Shown here piece by piece: positions 34,783 through 44,657 of a stretch of 64,000 bases of DNA. Location: contig NZ_JAZHFT010000002.1 of NCBI RefSeq assembly GCF_036541425.1, positions 282,409 through 346,408 on the forward strand, given 5' to 3'. Position 1 is the stretch's first letter. Every line of letters begins with the position of its first letter. The notes under the pieces were generated by a model. That model saw only the letters and a program-made list of their open reading frames with translations. It was not told where the DNA came from and searched no databases. The translations under genes were made by a program, and so were the position numbers. This stretch comes from Consotaella aegiceratis (GTDB lineage Bacteria; Pseudomonadota; Alphaproteobacteria; Rhizobiales; Rhizobiaceae).

Positions 34783-36957
34783 TTACCAAGTGTACTTCAG
34801 CGTCGCCAACACGCTTCGGCCGTCACCATAATAGGCCGTGTTGCTGTAGGTATCGACTGAGGAGATGTATTCCTTATCGAACAGGTTGGTCGCGTTGACG
34901 GCCAGAGTGGCGTTTTCTGTGATCTCATAACTGATCGCCGCATCTATGACCGTGAAGGAGTCGAGCTTGATCGTGTTCTCGTCGTCCGCATACCTTGATC
35001 CCATGAACCGCGCCCCCACGCCGAGCACCAGATCGCCGAACATGTTCCAACCCGGAATCGTGTAATCCACCCAGGCCGATGCGATGTGCTCCGGCACAAG
35101 CTCGGGACGATTGCCCGTATTGCCCGACACATCCTCCTTGATCTCCGAATCCCAGTAGGAATAGGCGAGCGTCATGTTGAGGTGATCTGCCAGCGCCATC
35201 TTACCCTCCAGCTCGACGCCGCGAACGTTGATCTCGCCAACCTGATACTGGTTGTAGCTGGAGTCATACTGCGAGACATTTGTCTGGGTGAGGTCGAAGA
35301 GAGCCAGCGTAAAAAGGGCGTCGAGTCCGGCGGGTGTGAATTTCGCGCCCACCTCGTATTGCGTGCCTTCCTGGGGCTTTGCCGAATTCACGAGATAGGC
35401 CCGCGATACGCCGAGCGGCTGGAACGACTCCGAATAGTTCGCATAAAGTGAGAGCTGATCGGTCGCTTTGAACGTCAGGCCGAAGCGCTTGGTAAAAGCT
35501 TCGTCGGTCGCATCATAAGTTCCTTCATCGGTGTATCCGTACAAGGTCGTATAGTCGTAGATGTAGTCGTCGGCCTGCTCGACCCGGTCGAAGCGGCCGC
35601 CGGCCGTGAAGATCCAGCGGTCGTCGACGGTCAGCTCTTCCTGCAGATAGAGGCCGTAGATCGAAATCTCGTTGTTGTCCCGCAGTTGCCAGTATGGGCT
35701 GACGCAACCCCGGCCGCAATGGACCGGATCGTAGATGTTGATCTCGTCCGCCGTGCCGTCTTCGCGATTTTCCTTGATTTTGTAGTGCGAATAGTCGGTG
35801 CCGAGCAGCGTCCGGCTGTCGAACATCCCGACCGATGCGTCATACTGGAACTGATTGTCCGTGACGAAGCTCTCGGAGCGGCCGTAGATCCCGAGAGACG
35901 AGCGACTGATGGTGGAATCCGAGCTCGAAGTCCCGACGGCGCCGGGATAAACCGACTCGTAGGTCATATCGAGGTTCGAATACCGCGCATTCGAGCGGAA
36001 CTGCAGGCCGTTGCCGAAATCGTGCGCGAACTCGTAGCCGATGTTCCACTCTTCGGTGTCCATATTGTCGAAATCGGACTCGCCGAGATAGGTGTCCGGA
36101 TCGATGCCCGAGCCGTAGGGGATACCGTGGGAGGTGTTGCCGTCGCGCTTAGTATAGTCGCCCAGGATCGTCAGCGTCGTGGCGTCGGTCGGATTCCAGG
36201 TCAGGGCGGGTGCAATATAAAGCCGGTCGTCCTGGGTGAAATCCAAGCCGTTGTCCGCGTCCTGCCATTTTGCCGTGACGCGATAGCTCCAATCGCCGCC
36301 TTCGTCGATCGGGCCGCCGAAGTCGGTGCCGGTTTCCACGTGGCCGTTGCCCAGCGTGGTATAGATTTCGCCGAATTTAGTATCCTGAGGTCGCTTGGTG
36401 ATCGCGTTGACGAGGCCGCCTGGCGCGTTCAGGCCGAACAAGGTCGATGTCGACCCCTTCAGAACCTCGAAGCGCTGCATCCCGTAGGGCTCGACCCGGC
36501 TGCCAGTAAAATTCCAGATTCGGATCGGCAGCCCATCGCGATAGGTGCCATAGCTGCCCTCGTAGAAGCCGCGGATGAGATAGAAATCGTAGCGATCATC
36601 CGACCCGTAGATGTCGGTGGACACGCTCGACGTATAGGCAAGAGCCTCGTCGAGGTTCTTGACGCCGCGTTTTTCCATCTCCTCTTCGGTCACGATGGAG
36701 ACAGCGGCCGGAACATCGACGATTGGGGTATCAGTCTTGCTGCCCACCGCCGTACTGTTCGCAACAATCGTATCATCCGGCCCGACGGCACTATCGCCCT
36801 GGCCTTCAATGACCACGGTTTCCAGCTCGGTCGTCTCGCTCTGCGCAAAGGAACTGGATGGCAGGACCAAGAGCAACGCCGTGCATGCCAGAAGCGTCGC
36901 CTTGCGATCGCCGATCAGCCTCCCTGCGGCATCGCCGTCCATTTTCTGGTTCGTCAT
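34783..36957 (-). CDS. TonB-dependent ferric-siderophore outer-membrane receptor
   Basis: The 724-residue protein has a signal peptide ending near SSSFAQ, a TonB box-like ETVVIEG, a plug domain (PAAVSIVTEEEMEKRGVKNLDEALAY, FYLIRGF, RFEVLKGSTSTLFG, PGGLVNAITKRP) and a beta-barrel that ends in Trp (ATLKYTW), the usual outer-membrane assembly signal. It belongs to the FhuA/FpvA-like siderophore receptors; the siderophore cannot be named. ATG 36957 follows GGAG. It is transcribed away from the periplasmic binding-protein gene with a 332-base shared control region. Confidence 0.94.
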   Translation of the reverse strand: MTNQKMDGDAAGRLIGDRKATLLACTALLLVLPSSSFAQSETTELETVVIEGQGDSAVGPDDTIVANSTAVGSKTDTPIVDVPAAVSIVTEEEMEKRGVKNLDEALAYTSSVSTDIYGSDDRYDFYLIRGFYEGSYGTYRDGLPIRIWNFTGSRVEPYGMQRFEVLKGSTSTLFGLNAPGGLVNAITKRPQDTKFGEIYTTLGNGHVETGTDFGGPIDEGGDWSYRVTAKWQDADNGLDFTQDDRLYIAPALTWNPTDATTLTILGDYTKRDGNTSHGIPYGSGIDPDTYLGESDFDNMDTEEWNIGYEFAHDFGNGLQFRSNARYSNLDMTYESVYPGAVGTSSSDSTISRSSLGIYGRSESFVTDNQFQYDASVGMFDSRTLLGTDYSHYKIKENREDGTADEINIYDPVHCGRGCVSPYWQLRDNNEISIYGLYLQEELTVDDRWIFTAGGRFDRVEQADDYIYDYTTLYGYTDEGTYDATDEAFTKRFGLTFKATDQLSLYANYSESFQPLGVSRAYLVNSAKPQEGTQYEVGAKFTPAGLDALFTLALFDLTQTNVSQYDSSYNQYQVGEINVRGVELEGKMALADHLNMTLAYSYWDSEIKEDVSGNTGNRPELVPEHIASAWVDYTIPGWNMFGDLVLGVGARFMGSRYADDENTIKLDSFTVIDAAISYEITENATLAVNATNLFDKEYISSVDTYSNTAYYGDGRSVLATLKYTW

Positions 36958-37289
36958 GGTCAAGCTCCAGACATTGATACTCGTTGACTGACGGATGGTC
37001 GGACAGGTGGCGCGTCGCTGAAGTCTTGGCCGGAAATCGCGATCGGAAGCATTTGCGAGAGCCTGATGCGTACGACGTTACCTTGGGGCGCGGACCGGCG
37101 CCGCGACGCCGTCCCTTGGGGAACTCCATTAACTTGAGAAAATTTGTCGGGTATTGTCGATTCCTGCGGTTTTGTCGAAACCCATGGGTAGTTCGCCCAT
37201 TCATCCACGCAGGCCCGGGCGCTGTCTTGACGCCGATCGCTTAACCTGAAACTGACGATCCACTTTGGAATCTGTGGAGGTGTCGCGCC
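36958..37289. other. Divergent control region between receptor and binding-protein genes
   Basis: No gene is seen in these 332 bases. Promoters for both divergent units must lie here. The most visible structure is three TTGTCG hexamers at 37144, 37154 and 37172. I found no clear Fur, Irr or RirA box. Confidence 0.6.
37144..37177 (+). repeat. Three TTGTCG direct repeats, candidate AraC-type operator
   Basis: TTGTCG occurs at 37144-37149, 37154-37159 and 37172-37177, with starts 10 and 18 bases apart, in an AT-richer patch about 115 bases upstream of the binding-protein gene. Direct repeats roughly one to two helical turns apart are how AraC-family proteins commonly bind. The site may serve the regulator at 33787. 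Confidence 0.4.
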
Positions 37290-38291
37290 ATGCCGCGGTC
37301 CTTTCGTTTCGTCGTTTTGTGGACCACGTTTTGTCTCGCGACCCTGGTCTATGCCGCCGCGGCGAACGCCACCGACCAAGCCACCTATCCCATCGAGATC
37401 AGGCATGCCCTCGGGACGACCGTCATCCCGAAGAAGCCCGAGCGGGTCGCGACCGTCGCCTGGGCGAACCATGAAGTCCCGCTGGCGCTCGGGATCGTGC
37501 CGGTCGGGTTCGCCGCCGCCAATTTCGGCGACGACGACGGCGACGGGCTGCTTCCATGGGTATCGGAAAAGCTGGCCGACCTGGGCGCCGAGCCGCCGGC
37601 CCTGTTCGACGAAACCGACGGCATCGATTTCGAGGCGGTCGCGGCGACCGATCCCGACGTCATCCTGGCCGCCTATTCCGGACTGAGCCAGTCGGACTAC
37701 GACATGCTCAGCCAGATCGCCCCCGTGGTTGCTTATCCCGATGCGCCCTGGTCCACGGATTGGCGCGACATGATCCGGCTGAACAGCGCCGGATTGGGCA
37801 TGGTCGCCGACGGCGAGGCGCTGATCGCCGACATCGAGGCCGAGATCGCGCAAGTCAGCGCCAAGCATCCCGAACTGCGAGGCAAGACGGCGCTGTTCGT
37901 CAGCCACCTGGATATGACCAATCTGAGCACGGTGAACTTCTATACGGCCAACGACACGCGGGTGAAGTTCTTCGAGGATTTGGGGCTGACGGTGCCGGAC
38001 GCGGTGAAGGAGGTTTCGACCGGAGGCCTTTTTTCCGGATCGATCAGCGCCGAGCGCATCGACAGGTTCGACGATGTCGACATCGTCGTCACCTACGGCA
38101 CGCCAGACATGCTGAGCGCTCTGGCCGAGAACCCCCTGCTGGCCAAGATGCCGGCAATCCGAAACGGCGCGGTCGTCACCCTGGGTCGAGACCCGCTCGG
38201 CACGGCCGCCAACCCGACCCCGCTTTCGATCCCCTGGGTTCTCGAGGACTACGTCGACCTGCTCGCCGCAGCGGCGCGAAAGTCGGAATGA
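37290..38291 (+). CDS. Periplasmic ferric-siderophore-binding protein (FecB/FepB type)
   Basis: The 333-residue protein has a signal peptide (cleavage near AAANA, residue 27) and the TroA/FepB-like binding fold. Family features are TVIPKKPERVATVAWANHEVPLALG, AATDPDVILAAYSGLSQSDYDML and the long helix linking two lobes. It passes ferric siderophore from the periplasm to the permeases encoded next. The stop codon overlaps the first permease start (ATGA). It is divergent from the outer-membrane receptor gene, which completes the uptake route. Confidence 0.93.
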   Translation: MPRSFRFVVLWTTFCLATLVYAAAANATDQATYPIEIRHALGTTVIPKKPERVATVAWANHEVPLALGIVPVGFAAANFGDDDGDGLLPWVSEKLADLGAEPPALFDETDGIDFEAVAATDPDVILAAYSGLSQSDYDMLSQIAPVVAYPDAPWSTDWRDMIRLNSAGLGMVADGEALIADIEAEIAQVSAKHPELRGKTALFVSHLDMTNLSTVNFYTANDTRVKFFEDLGLTVPDAVKEVSTGGLFSGSISAERIDRFDDVDIVVTYGTPDMLSALAENPLLAKMPAIRNGAVVTLGRDPLGTAANPTPLSIPWVLEDYVDLLAAAARKSE

Positions 38292-39331
38292 CGATCGGCG
38301 CCACCGTGTCGTCCCGTCGACCGCCGCGTTTTCGGAGATCGAACCGCACGCGCATGCTTTGGCTGGTCGCGTTGATCGTTGTCCTGTTGCTGTTGTGCGG
38401 CCTGTCCGTCGCGATCGGCACACGCCCGGTGGCGATGAGCGATATCGTCGCCGCGCTGGAGGGCCGGGTCGACACGATCGGTCAGGCGGCCGTGGCCGTG
38501 CGGATTCCGCGCACCGTGCTCGCCGTCCTCGCCGGGATGGCGCTCGGGCTCGCCGGAGCGATCATGCAGGGCGTCACCCGCAATCCGCTCGCCGACCCCG
38601 GAATTCTCGGCGTCAACATCGGCGCCTCGCTCGCCGTGGTCGTCGGCGTCGTCTGGTTCGATATCGTCTCGGCCTACGCCTATGTCTGGACCGCCATCCT
38701 CGGGGCCGGCGTTTCGGCGACATTCGTCTATACGATCGGCTCCATGGGGCGCGGCGGCGCCACGCCGCTCAAGCTGGCGCTGGCCGGAGCTGCGACCACC
38801 GTGGCGTTCTCGTCCCTCGTGATCGCCGTGGTGCTCCCCCGCAACGACATTGCAGGCGGCATTCGCCAATGGCAGATCGGCGGCGTCGGCGGCGCGACCT
38901 TCGAGGGCATTTCCCACGTGCTGCCGTTTCTCGCAGTCGGCTTCGCCATCAGCCTTCTGTCGGCGCGGGCGCTGAATTTGCTGGCGCTGGGAGAGGACCT
39001 GGCGGCCGGTCTTGGCGAGCGCGTTGCCATGGTCCGCGCCGTCTCCGCGCTGGGCGCCATTCTGCTGTGCGGCGCGACCACGGCGGTCTGCGGGCCGATC
39101 GGCTTTCTCGGGCTGGTCGTTCCCCATCTCTGCCGCCTGCTGGTCGGCGTCGACCATCGATGGCTGCTGCCGTTTTCCGCGATCTGCGGCGCGGGCCTGC
39201 TGCTCGTTGCCGATATCCTCGGCCGCGTGGTCGCGCGGCCTTCCGAGATCGACGTCGGCATCATCACCGCGCTCGTGGGGGCGCCCTTCTTCATCTGGGT
39301 TGTCAGGCGCCAGCGGGTCCGCGAATTGTGA
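38288..39331 (+). CDS. Iron-siderophore ABC transporter permease (FecCD family), first subunit
   Basis: The 347-residue membrane protein has about ten helices of the BtuC/FecCD type. Hallmarks are RIPRTVLAVLAGMALGLAGAIMQGVTRNPLADPGILGVNIGA, and GPIGFLGLVVPHLCRLLVG followed by a cytoplasmic coupling helix. A basic N-terminal tail of about 25 residues precedes helix 1. ATG 38288 overlaps the binding-protein stop by four bases, and its own stop overlaps the second permease's GTG start. Confidence 0.93.
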   Translation: MTIGATVSSRRPPRFRRSNRTRMLWLVALIVVLLLLCGLSVAIGTRPVAMSDIVAALEGRVDTIGQAAVAVRIPRTVLAVLAGMALGLAGAIMQGVTRNPLADPGILGVNIGASLAVVVGVVWFDIVSAYAYVWTAILGAGVSATFVYTIGSMGRGGATPLKLALAGAATTVAFSSLVIAVVLPRNDIAGGIRQWQIGGVGGATFEGISHVLPFLAVGFAISLLSARALNLLALGEDLAAGLGERVAMVRAVSALGAILLCGATTAVCGPIGFLGLVVPHLCRLLVGVDHRWLLPFSAICGAGLLLVADILGRVVARPSEIDVGIITALVGAPFFIWVVRRQRVREL

Positions 39332-40368
39332 CGACGTTTTCCCTTCCCATCGAGGCCATCGTCGACAGCCGGCGGCGCGGCACGCGCCGATACCGTCAGG
39401 TGGTGGCCGCACTCGTCGCCGTCATGGCCGCGATGTTCGTCCTGACGCTCGTTCTTGGGCAGTCCTTCACGCCGCCCAGCGCGGTGATCCGCGTGCTCAT
39501 GGGAGAAGACGTGCCGGGGGCGAGCTTCACCGTCGGGCAATTGCGCCTGCCGCGAGCAGTCCTGTCCATCTTGACGGGACTGAGCTTCGGATTGGGCGGC
39601 GTGGCCTTCCAACTCATGCTGCGCAATCCGCTTGCCAGTCCCGATATCATCGGCATCAGTTCGGGCGCGAGCACGGCTGCGGTGTTTGCCATCGTCGTGC
39701 TGTCGCTGACGGGACCGATCGTTTCGATCTTCGCGGTGGTGGCCGGCCTGGCGGTCGCGCTGCTGGTCTATGGCCTTTCCGTCAAGAATGGGGTCGCCGG
39801 GACGCGGCTGATCCTCGTCGGCATCGGCGTATCAAGCATGCTGCAGAGCGCCATCGCCTACATCCTGTCGATCGCGCCGGCCTGGAGCCTGCAGGAGGCG
39901 ATGCGCTGGCTGACCGGCAGCGTCAACGGCGCACGGCTCGACCAGTCGCTGCTCTTGTCGATCGCGCTCACCGTCTTCGGCGGATTGCTGCTGACGCGGG
40001 CGCGCGACCTCGATATGCTGCGCCTGGGCGACGACACGGCCGCGGCCCTGGGCGTGCCAGTCGCCCGCACGCGCGTGACGGTCATCGTCGCGGCGGTCGG
40101 CATGATCTCCTTCGCGACGGCGGTGGCGGGGCCGATCGCCTTCGTGGCGTTTCTGTCCGGACCGATCGCCGCCCGCACCGTGGGCCACAACGGCTCGCTG
40201 CTGATCCCCGCCGCGCTTATCGGCGCGACCCTCGTGTTGGTCGGCGACTATTGCGGGCAATTCCTGCTGCCTGCCCGCTATCCCGTCGGCGTGATCACCG
40301 GCGCGCTGGGCGCGCCCTACCTGCTCTTCCTGATCATCCGGTCGAACCGGACCGGACATTCGCTATGA
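39328..40368 (+). CDS. Iron-siderophore ABC transporter permease (FecCD family), second subunit
   Basis: The 346-residue protein is the partner permease: RLPRAVLSILTGLSFGLGGVAFQLMLRNPLASPDIIG and GPIAFVAFLSGPIAARTVGH are the family motifs. It starts at GTG 39328, overlapping the stop of the first permease (GTGA), and ends overlapping the ATPase start (ATGA). Two different permeases with one binding protein and one ATPase is the usual FepD/FepG layout. Confidence 0.92.
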   Translation: MTTFSLPIEAIVDSRRRGTRRYRQVVAALVAVMAAMFVLTLVLGQSFTPPSAVIRVLMGEDVPGASFTVGQLRLPRAVLSILTGLSFGLGGVAFQLMLRNPLASPDIIGISSGASTAAVFAIVVLSLTGPIVSIFAVVAGLAVALLVYGLSVKNGVAGTRLILVGIGVSSMLQSAIAYILSIAPAWSLQEAMRWLTGSVNGARLDQSLLLSIALTVFGGLLLTRARDLDMLRLGDDTAAALGVPVARTRVTVIVAAVGMISFATAVAGPIAFVAFLSGPIAARTVGHNGSLLIPAALIGATLVLVGDYCGQFLLPARYPVGVITGALGAPYLLFLIIRSNRTGHSL

Positions 40369-41177
40369 CGACCCGCTCTTTCGACATCAGCGCGCTATCG
40401 GCCGGCTATGGCGACGCACTGATCCTGGATGGGATCGACCTCGCGATCCCCACCGGCAAGATCACCGCGATCGTCGGCGCAAACGCCTGCGGCAAGTCCA
40501 CGCTGCTGCGCACCATGTCGCGGCTGATCACACCCCGATCCGGGCAGGTCCTGCTCGACGGCAAATCGATCCATCGGCTGCCGTCCCGGCAATTGGCACA
40601 GACCTTGGGACTGCTTCCCCAATCGCCGACGGCGCCGGAAGGGATCACCGTCGTCGATCTCGTCAGCCGGGGACGGCATCCGCACCAGGGGCTGTTTTCG
40701 TTCTGGAGCCGCGCCGACGACGAGGCCGTGGCTGCGGCCCTCGCGGCGACCAGAACCGACAGGCTCGCCGACAAGCCCGTCGACGAGCTTTCGGGCGGAC
40801 AGCGCCAGCGCGTCTGGATCGCCATGGCGCTGGCGCAGCAGACGGAAATCCTGCTGCTGGACGAGCCAACGACGTTTCTCGACGTCAGCCATCAGATCGA
40901 CGTGCTGGATCTGCTGACGGATCTCAATCACGAGCGCGGGACGACGATCGTCATGGTGCTGCACGATCTTAATCTGGCGGCCCGCTACGCCGACTATCTG
41001 GTGGCGATGGCGAACGGACGCCTACATGTCTTCGGCAAGCCGGAGGACGTTCTGACCGAGCAGACCGTGCGAGAAGTCTTCAGCCTGGAAAGCCGCATCA
41101 TCACCGACCCGATCTCGGGGCGGCCGATCATGCTTCCCATCGGCCGGCACAAAATGACGGCCGCTCAAGAGATTTGA
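40365..41177 (+). CDS. Iron-siderophore ABC transporter ATPase (FecE/FepC type)
   Basis: The 270-residue ATPase drives the two permeases encoded upstream. It has Walker A GANACGKST, the signature LSGGQRQRVWIAMAL, Walker B ILLLDEPTTFLD and the switch His in VLHDLNLAARYAD. Length and order are typical of siderophore importers. It is the last gene of the uptake operon; exoQ converges on it from the other strand with a 49-base gap. Confidence 0.94.
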   Translation: MTTRSFDISALSAGYGDALILDGIDLAIPTGKITAIVGANACGKSTLLRTMSRLITPRSGQVLLDGKSIHRLPSRQLAQTLGLLPQSPTAPEGITVVDLVSRGRHPHQGLFSFWSRADDEAVAAALAATRTDRLADKPVDELSGGQRQRVWIAMALAQQTEILLLDEPTTFLDVSHQIDVLDLLTDLNHERGTTIVMVLHDLNLAARYADYLVAMANGRLHVFGKPEDVLTEQTVREVFSLESRIITDPISGRPIMLPIGRHKMTAAQEI

Positions 41178-41226
41178 TCGGGGTACGCGCCCCTCGACCA
41201 TCTCAAGACCGCCCCCCAGCGGGACT

Positions 41227-42492
41227 TCATCCGGGGCTGAACGCCTCCTCGGGTTCCTCGTCTTCGGCGACGAGACGCCAGGTCGCCTGCGACGTCGCCA
41301 GCAGGCCGGCCGCGTAATAGAGAAGAAACGCCCCGATCGTGTAGGGCGGCAGTGTATCGAGTTCGAAGAAGGACCGTACGAGGAGCATCAGACAAAGGCC
41401 GACCATCATGTGCGAGACGAGATTGCGGTGGTCGGAGAGCAGTCGCAGGAGATGTCCGCCGAGAATCCACAGCAGCAGCAGGACGAACAGGATCAGGCCG
41501 ACCGTTCCGAGCTCGACGAGAATTTCGATATAGGTGTCGTGGAAGTGGAAGCCGCTCTTGGCGGTGATGTAGAATTCGTCCCAGAGGCGCTCGGCATCCG
41601 GAAAACCGGGCACCCAGAACGCGCGATAGCCGACGCCGAACGTCGGCGCCCGATGCCAGGCGGCCAGACCCTGCGACCAGAGATAGGTTCGCCCCGTCAG
41701 CGTCGAATCCTTGCCGAAGGCGCCCAGGATCAGATCGACGAGACCGGCGTTGAGGGCGACGACCATGCCGCCCAAACCGATCACGAGGGCGGAGAAAAAC
41801 ACGATCTTGCGCAGACGCGGCGGAAACAGCAGAGCCGCGGACAGCCCGAAGGTCGTCGCGATCGTCGCCGCGCAGGCAATGATCGAAGTGGCCGATTGCG
41901 ATGCGACGAGGCACTGCGCGCAGAGGGCGGCGACCGCACAACAGACCAGGAGCCCGAGACCACGCTCGCGCAGAATGATCGCCAGCGCGAAAGCGAAATA
42001 GAGCCCGATGGACGCGAACAGGCCAAGCTGGTTCTTGGATTCGAAGGCGCCGACGAAGCTGTAGGTGCCGTCGAGCGCGTCATACTGATAGCTGCCGTAT
42101 GCCAACGAATAGAGCAGCACGATCGCAACACCGGCCAACATGCCGTAGCTGAAGGTTCTCACGCCCACGGTCCGGGCAGCGATCAGCGCGCACAGCACAT
42201 GGGTGAAATATTGGACGCCGGCGCGCGCCGTGACCGACGGCGCCGAGGACCAGAACACCGATAGTAGCACGAAGATGCTGAACAGGGCGATCCAGAGAAA
42301 TCGCCCGGGATGGCCCAGCGACCGCCGGTAGTCGATGAGGATCAGCGGCAGCCAGCACGCATAGTAGAGCAGGATCGAGACTTGGCCGAAGCGGATCGAA
42401 TAGGCGAAGACGAACACGGAGACGGCCACCGCGACCGTGCCGAACAGCTGGTTGCAATCGGGATCGACGAAACGCGCCTTGGCGATCCTCAT
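41227..42492 (-). CDS. exoQ: Exopolysaccharide polymerase, O-antigen ligase/Wzy-like
   Basis: The 421-residue membrane protein has about eleven helices and the Wzy/O-antigen-ligase domain, seen in the large periplasmic loop LTGRTYLWSQGLAAW through FHDTYIEILVELGTVG, where an Arg and a His are usual. ExoQ joins succinoglycan repeats into the high-molecular-weight polymer in the periplasm. Assignment rests on length (ExoQ is about 420 residues) and position beside exoF-exoY, as in Sinorhizobium. The exoZ and exoB genes that follow exoQ there are missing here; siderophore genes lie next instead. Confidence 0.88.
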   Translation of the reverse strand: MRIAKARFVDPDCNQLFGTVAVAVSVFVFAYSIRFGQVSILLYYACWLPLILIDYRRSLGHPGRFLWIALFSIFVLLSVFWSSAPSVTARAGVQYFTHVLCALIAARTVGVRTFSYGMLAGVAIVLLYSLAYGSYQYDALDGTYSFVGAFESKNQLGLFASIGLYFAFALAIILRERGLGLLVCCAVAALCAQCLVASQSATSIIACAATIATTFGLSAALLFPPRLRKIVFFSALVIGLGGMVVALNAGLVDLILGAFGKDSTLTGRTYLWSQGLAAWHRAPTFGVGYRAFWVPGFPDAERLWDEFYITAKSGFHFHDTYIEILVELGTVGLILFVLLLLWILGGHLLRLLSDHRNLVSHMMVGLCLMLLVRSFFELDTLPPYTIGAFLLYYAAGLLATSQATWRLVAEDEEPEEAFSPG

Positions 42493-42573
42493 GACCGTCC
42501 TCGCTGTCTGCCCCGGTGAAGGCCGGCAGCCGACGCGGAGCCGGCCGGCCTAAACGGCGCGATGCAGTCCGCG

Positions 42574-43845
42574 CTACTGCGCAAGGAGCGGCGCGGCCAT
42601 GTCGACCTTGACGACGTCGCCGGGCAAAACCGGCGTGTTCTCGTCGGCCGAAATGGTCTTCGTCGCACCGTCGTCCCCGGTCCGGACGATGGCGAAGTCC
42701 ACCGGTGGTTCGTCTCCGTCGGCGGCGGCCGCCTCCGGCGCATTGGCCAGCGCCTCGCCCATCAGGCTCTGATACATCGCCATCTTGCGGGCGACCTCGG
42801 CAAGGCTGGCCTCGGTTTCCTGATGCTGTTGGGCGATTTCGGCGGCGCGGTCGTTCTGCAGATCCGTTGCCGTCTGGTCGGCCTTGCTGATGTCCTGCTT
42901 GGCCTGCAGGGACGCGGTTTCCAGATCCAGCACCTGCCCTTGCAGATCGGCAATATTGCGCTCCAGCGACAGCACCCGAGAATTGACGACGAGCCCCTGG
43001 TCGGCAAGATTGCCGATGCCGTCGAGATCCTTCCTGGCCAATTCGAGCTGGCGGTTCTGGGTCTCGATCTTCTTCTCCAGCGACTCGATTTCGCTGTTCA
43101 ACAGCGTCTTCAGGTCCGCCTGCGCCTGAAGCTGCAGCCGCAGGCGATTGGCTCGCGTCTTCATGATCTCGGTCTCGCCTGAGAGCACGGCATCGAGATC
43201 GTCGGCACCCTCCGCGATGCCGTCCGGAAGCTCGATCCGATCCCGATCGCTCGCCTCGGCCTCAAGCCGGGCCAGCTTGACGCGCAATCGCGCGCTTTCG
43301 TTCTGCAGGACGTCGTAGCTGCCGCGCGCGTTGAGATAGTCGCGCTCGTAGCGTTGGCCCATCTCCGGCGAACGCCGCAGGCCGCCGGCGACGCTCATCG
43401 CCTTCAGAACCGTCAGACCGGGGCTGAAGGCGTATTGTCCGGGCGTCTGCACGTCGCCGGAGACGAAGACCGGCCGGAATTCGGCGATCTCGACCGATGC
43501 CGCCGGCCGGTCGAGCAGGCCGAACTTCTGCTGCAACTGGTCGGCGACGGCTTCGGCGATCTCGGCCGTCGTCTGGCCGGCGGCCGGCATCTCGCCCAGA
43601 AACGGCAACGAGATCGAACCCGACGGCCCGACCGTATAGTCGCCGCTGAGCGTCGACCATTCGCGGGCCTCGCCCTGCGCCGCCTGCCACTCCGCCACGC
43701 GGAGATGGAGCTTGTCCATCGCCCCCAGCCGGTACTCGTCCGCCCAGGAGGGGATGGCCCAGCCGGCCGCCACAAGCAGGATGGAGGCCTGCAGACAGGT
43801 GAACAAGGTGGCCGCGCCGCGCTGATTGACGTCTCTCGCCATCAT
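42574..43845 (-). CDS. exoF: Polysaccharide export protein, ExoF family
   Basis: The 423-residue protein has a signal peptide (cleavage near SWA-DEY), a polysaccharide-export SLBB-type domain (YRLGAMDKLHLRV, YTVGPSGSISLPFLGE, FRPVFVSGDVQTPGQYAFSPG) and then a long coiled-coil from about residue 190 to 370. It likely forms the periplasmic/outer-membrane export path with ExoP. Two adjacent ATGs (43845 and 43842) are possible starts. It sits between exoQ and exoY on the same strand, and its length matches ExoF of Sinorhizobium (about 420). Confidence 0.92.
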   Translation of the reverse strand: MMARDVNQRGAATLFTCLQASILLVAAGWAIPSWADEYRLGAMDKLHLRVAEWQAAQGEAREWSTLSGDYTVGPSGSISLPFLGEMPAAGQTTAEIAEAVADQLQQKFGLLDRPAASVEIAEFRPVFVSGDVQTPGQYAFSPGLTVLKAMSVAGGLRRSPEMGQRYERDYLNARGSYDVLQNESARLRVKLARLEAEASDRDRIELPDGIAEGADDLDAVLSGETEIMKTRANRLRLQLQAQADLKTLLNSEIESLEKKIETQNRQLELARKDLDGIGNLADQGLVVNSRVLSLERNIADLQGQVLDLETASLQAKQDISKADQTATDLQNDRAAEIAQQHQETEASLAEVARKMAMYQSLMGEALANAPEAAAADGDEPPVDFAIVRTGDDGATKTISADENTPVLPGDVVKVDMAAPLLAQ

Positions 43846-43961
43846 CCGCCTTCTCGACAGTTGCAAAGGGAAGCGCAGAGCCGGCCGAGGCCGGCCAACT
43901 CCGCGATGATGCCCGGCCTTCGAGGCCGGAACCGCAGCTCGATCCGGACTCCGGTCGAGAG

Positions 43962-44657
43962 CTAGTAGCAGCCGCGAGAGGTGATCACCGCCGGTACGGT
44001 CTTGCAGATGATCACCATGTCGGCGACCATCGACCAGTTCTCGACGTAGTGGCGATCGAAGGCGATGCGCTCGTTGTAGGAGACGTCGTTGCGCCCGCTG
44101 ATCTGCCACAGTCCGGTCAGGCCTGGACGGGAGCGCAGATAGAAGGCGGCCGACGTGCCGTAGATGTCGAGCTCGTCGGTCACCACCGGACGCGGACCGA
44201 CGATGCTCATCTCGCCCCGGACGATATTGAGGAGCTGCGGGAGTTCGTCCAGGCTGAGCCGGCGCAGCACGTCGCCGACCCGGGTCACGCGCGGATCGTT
44301 CTGCAGCTTGCGCGTCGCGTTCCATTCCTCCTGGGCCTGAGGGTTGGTCGCGAAATGCGCCTGAAGCACCTCCGGGCCATTGGGAACCATGGTCCGAAAC
44401 TTGAGGCAGCGGAAGGTTCTGCCGTTCTGCCCTACCCGATTGTGGGCAAAAAACACGCTGCCGCCGTCGGACAGCTTCACCAATGCCGCAAGCATCAGCA
44501 GCAACGGGCTGAGCAGCGCCAGGGCGGCGATGGCGCCGACGATATCGAACGAGCGTTTGGCGAATCCGCCCAGGGGGCGAATGTCCTCCTTATGGAAGGA
44601 GGCGTAGGACGAGGGACTGGAAAGGACTCGTGTAGCCAGTTTCGCAACGGATTTCAT
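43962..44657 (-). CDS. exoY: Undecaprenyl-phosphate galactosephosphotransferase, repeat-initiating enzyme
   Basis: ExoY starts each repeat unit by moving a sugar phosphate onto undecaprenyl phosphate at the inner membrane. The 231-residue protein has one hydrophobic hairpin (FDIVGAIAALALLSPLLLMLAALV) and the bacterial sugar-transferase domain: CLKFRTM, LRRLSLDELPQLLNIVRGEMSIVGPRPVV and RPGLTGLWQISGRNDVSY. ATG 44657 follows GGAG; a further in-frame codon at 44681 is unlikely. The divergent exoX gene encodes its probable inhibitor. Confidence 0.95.
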   Translation of the reverse strand: MKSVAKLATRVLSSPSSYASFHKEDIRPLGGFAKRSFDIVGAIAALALLSPLLLMLAALVKLSDGGSVFFAHNRVGQNGRTFRCLKFRTMVPNGPEVLQAHFATNPQAQEEWNATRKLQNDPRVTRVGDVLRRLSLDELPQLLNIVRGEMSIVGPRPVVTDELDIYGTSAAFYLRSRPGLTGLWQISGRNDVSYNERIAFDRHYVENWSMVADMVIICKTVPAVITSRGCY

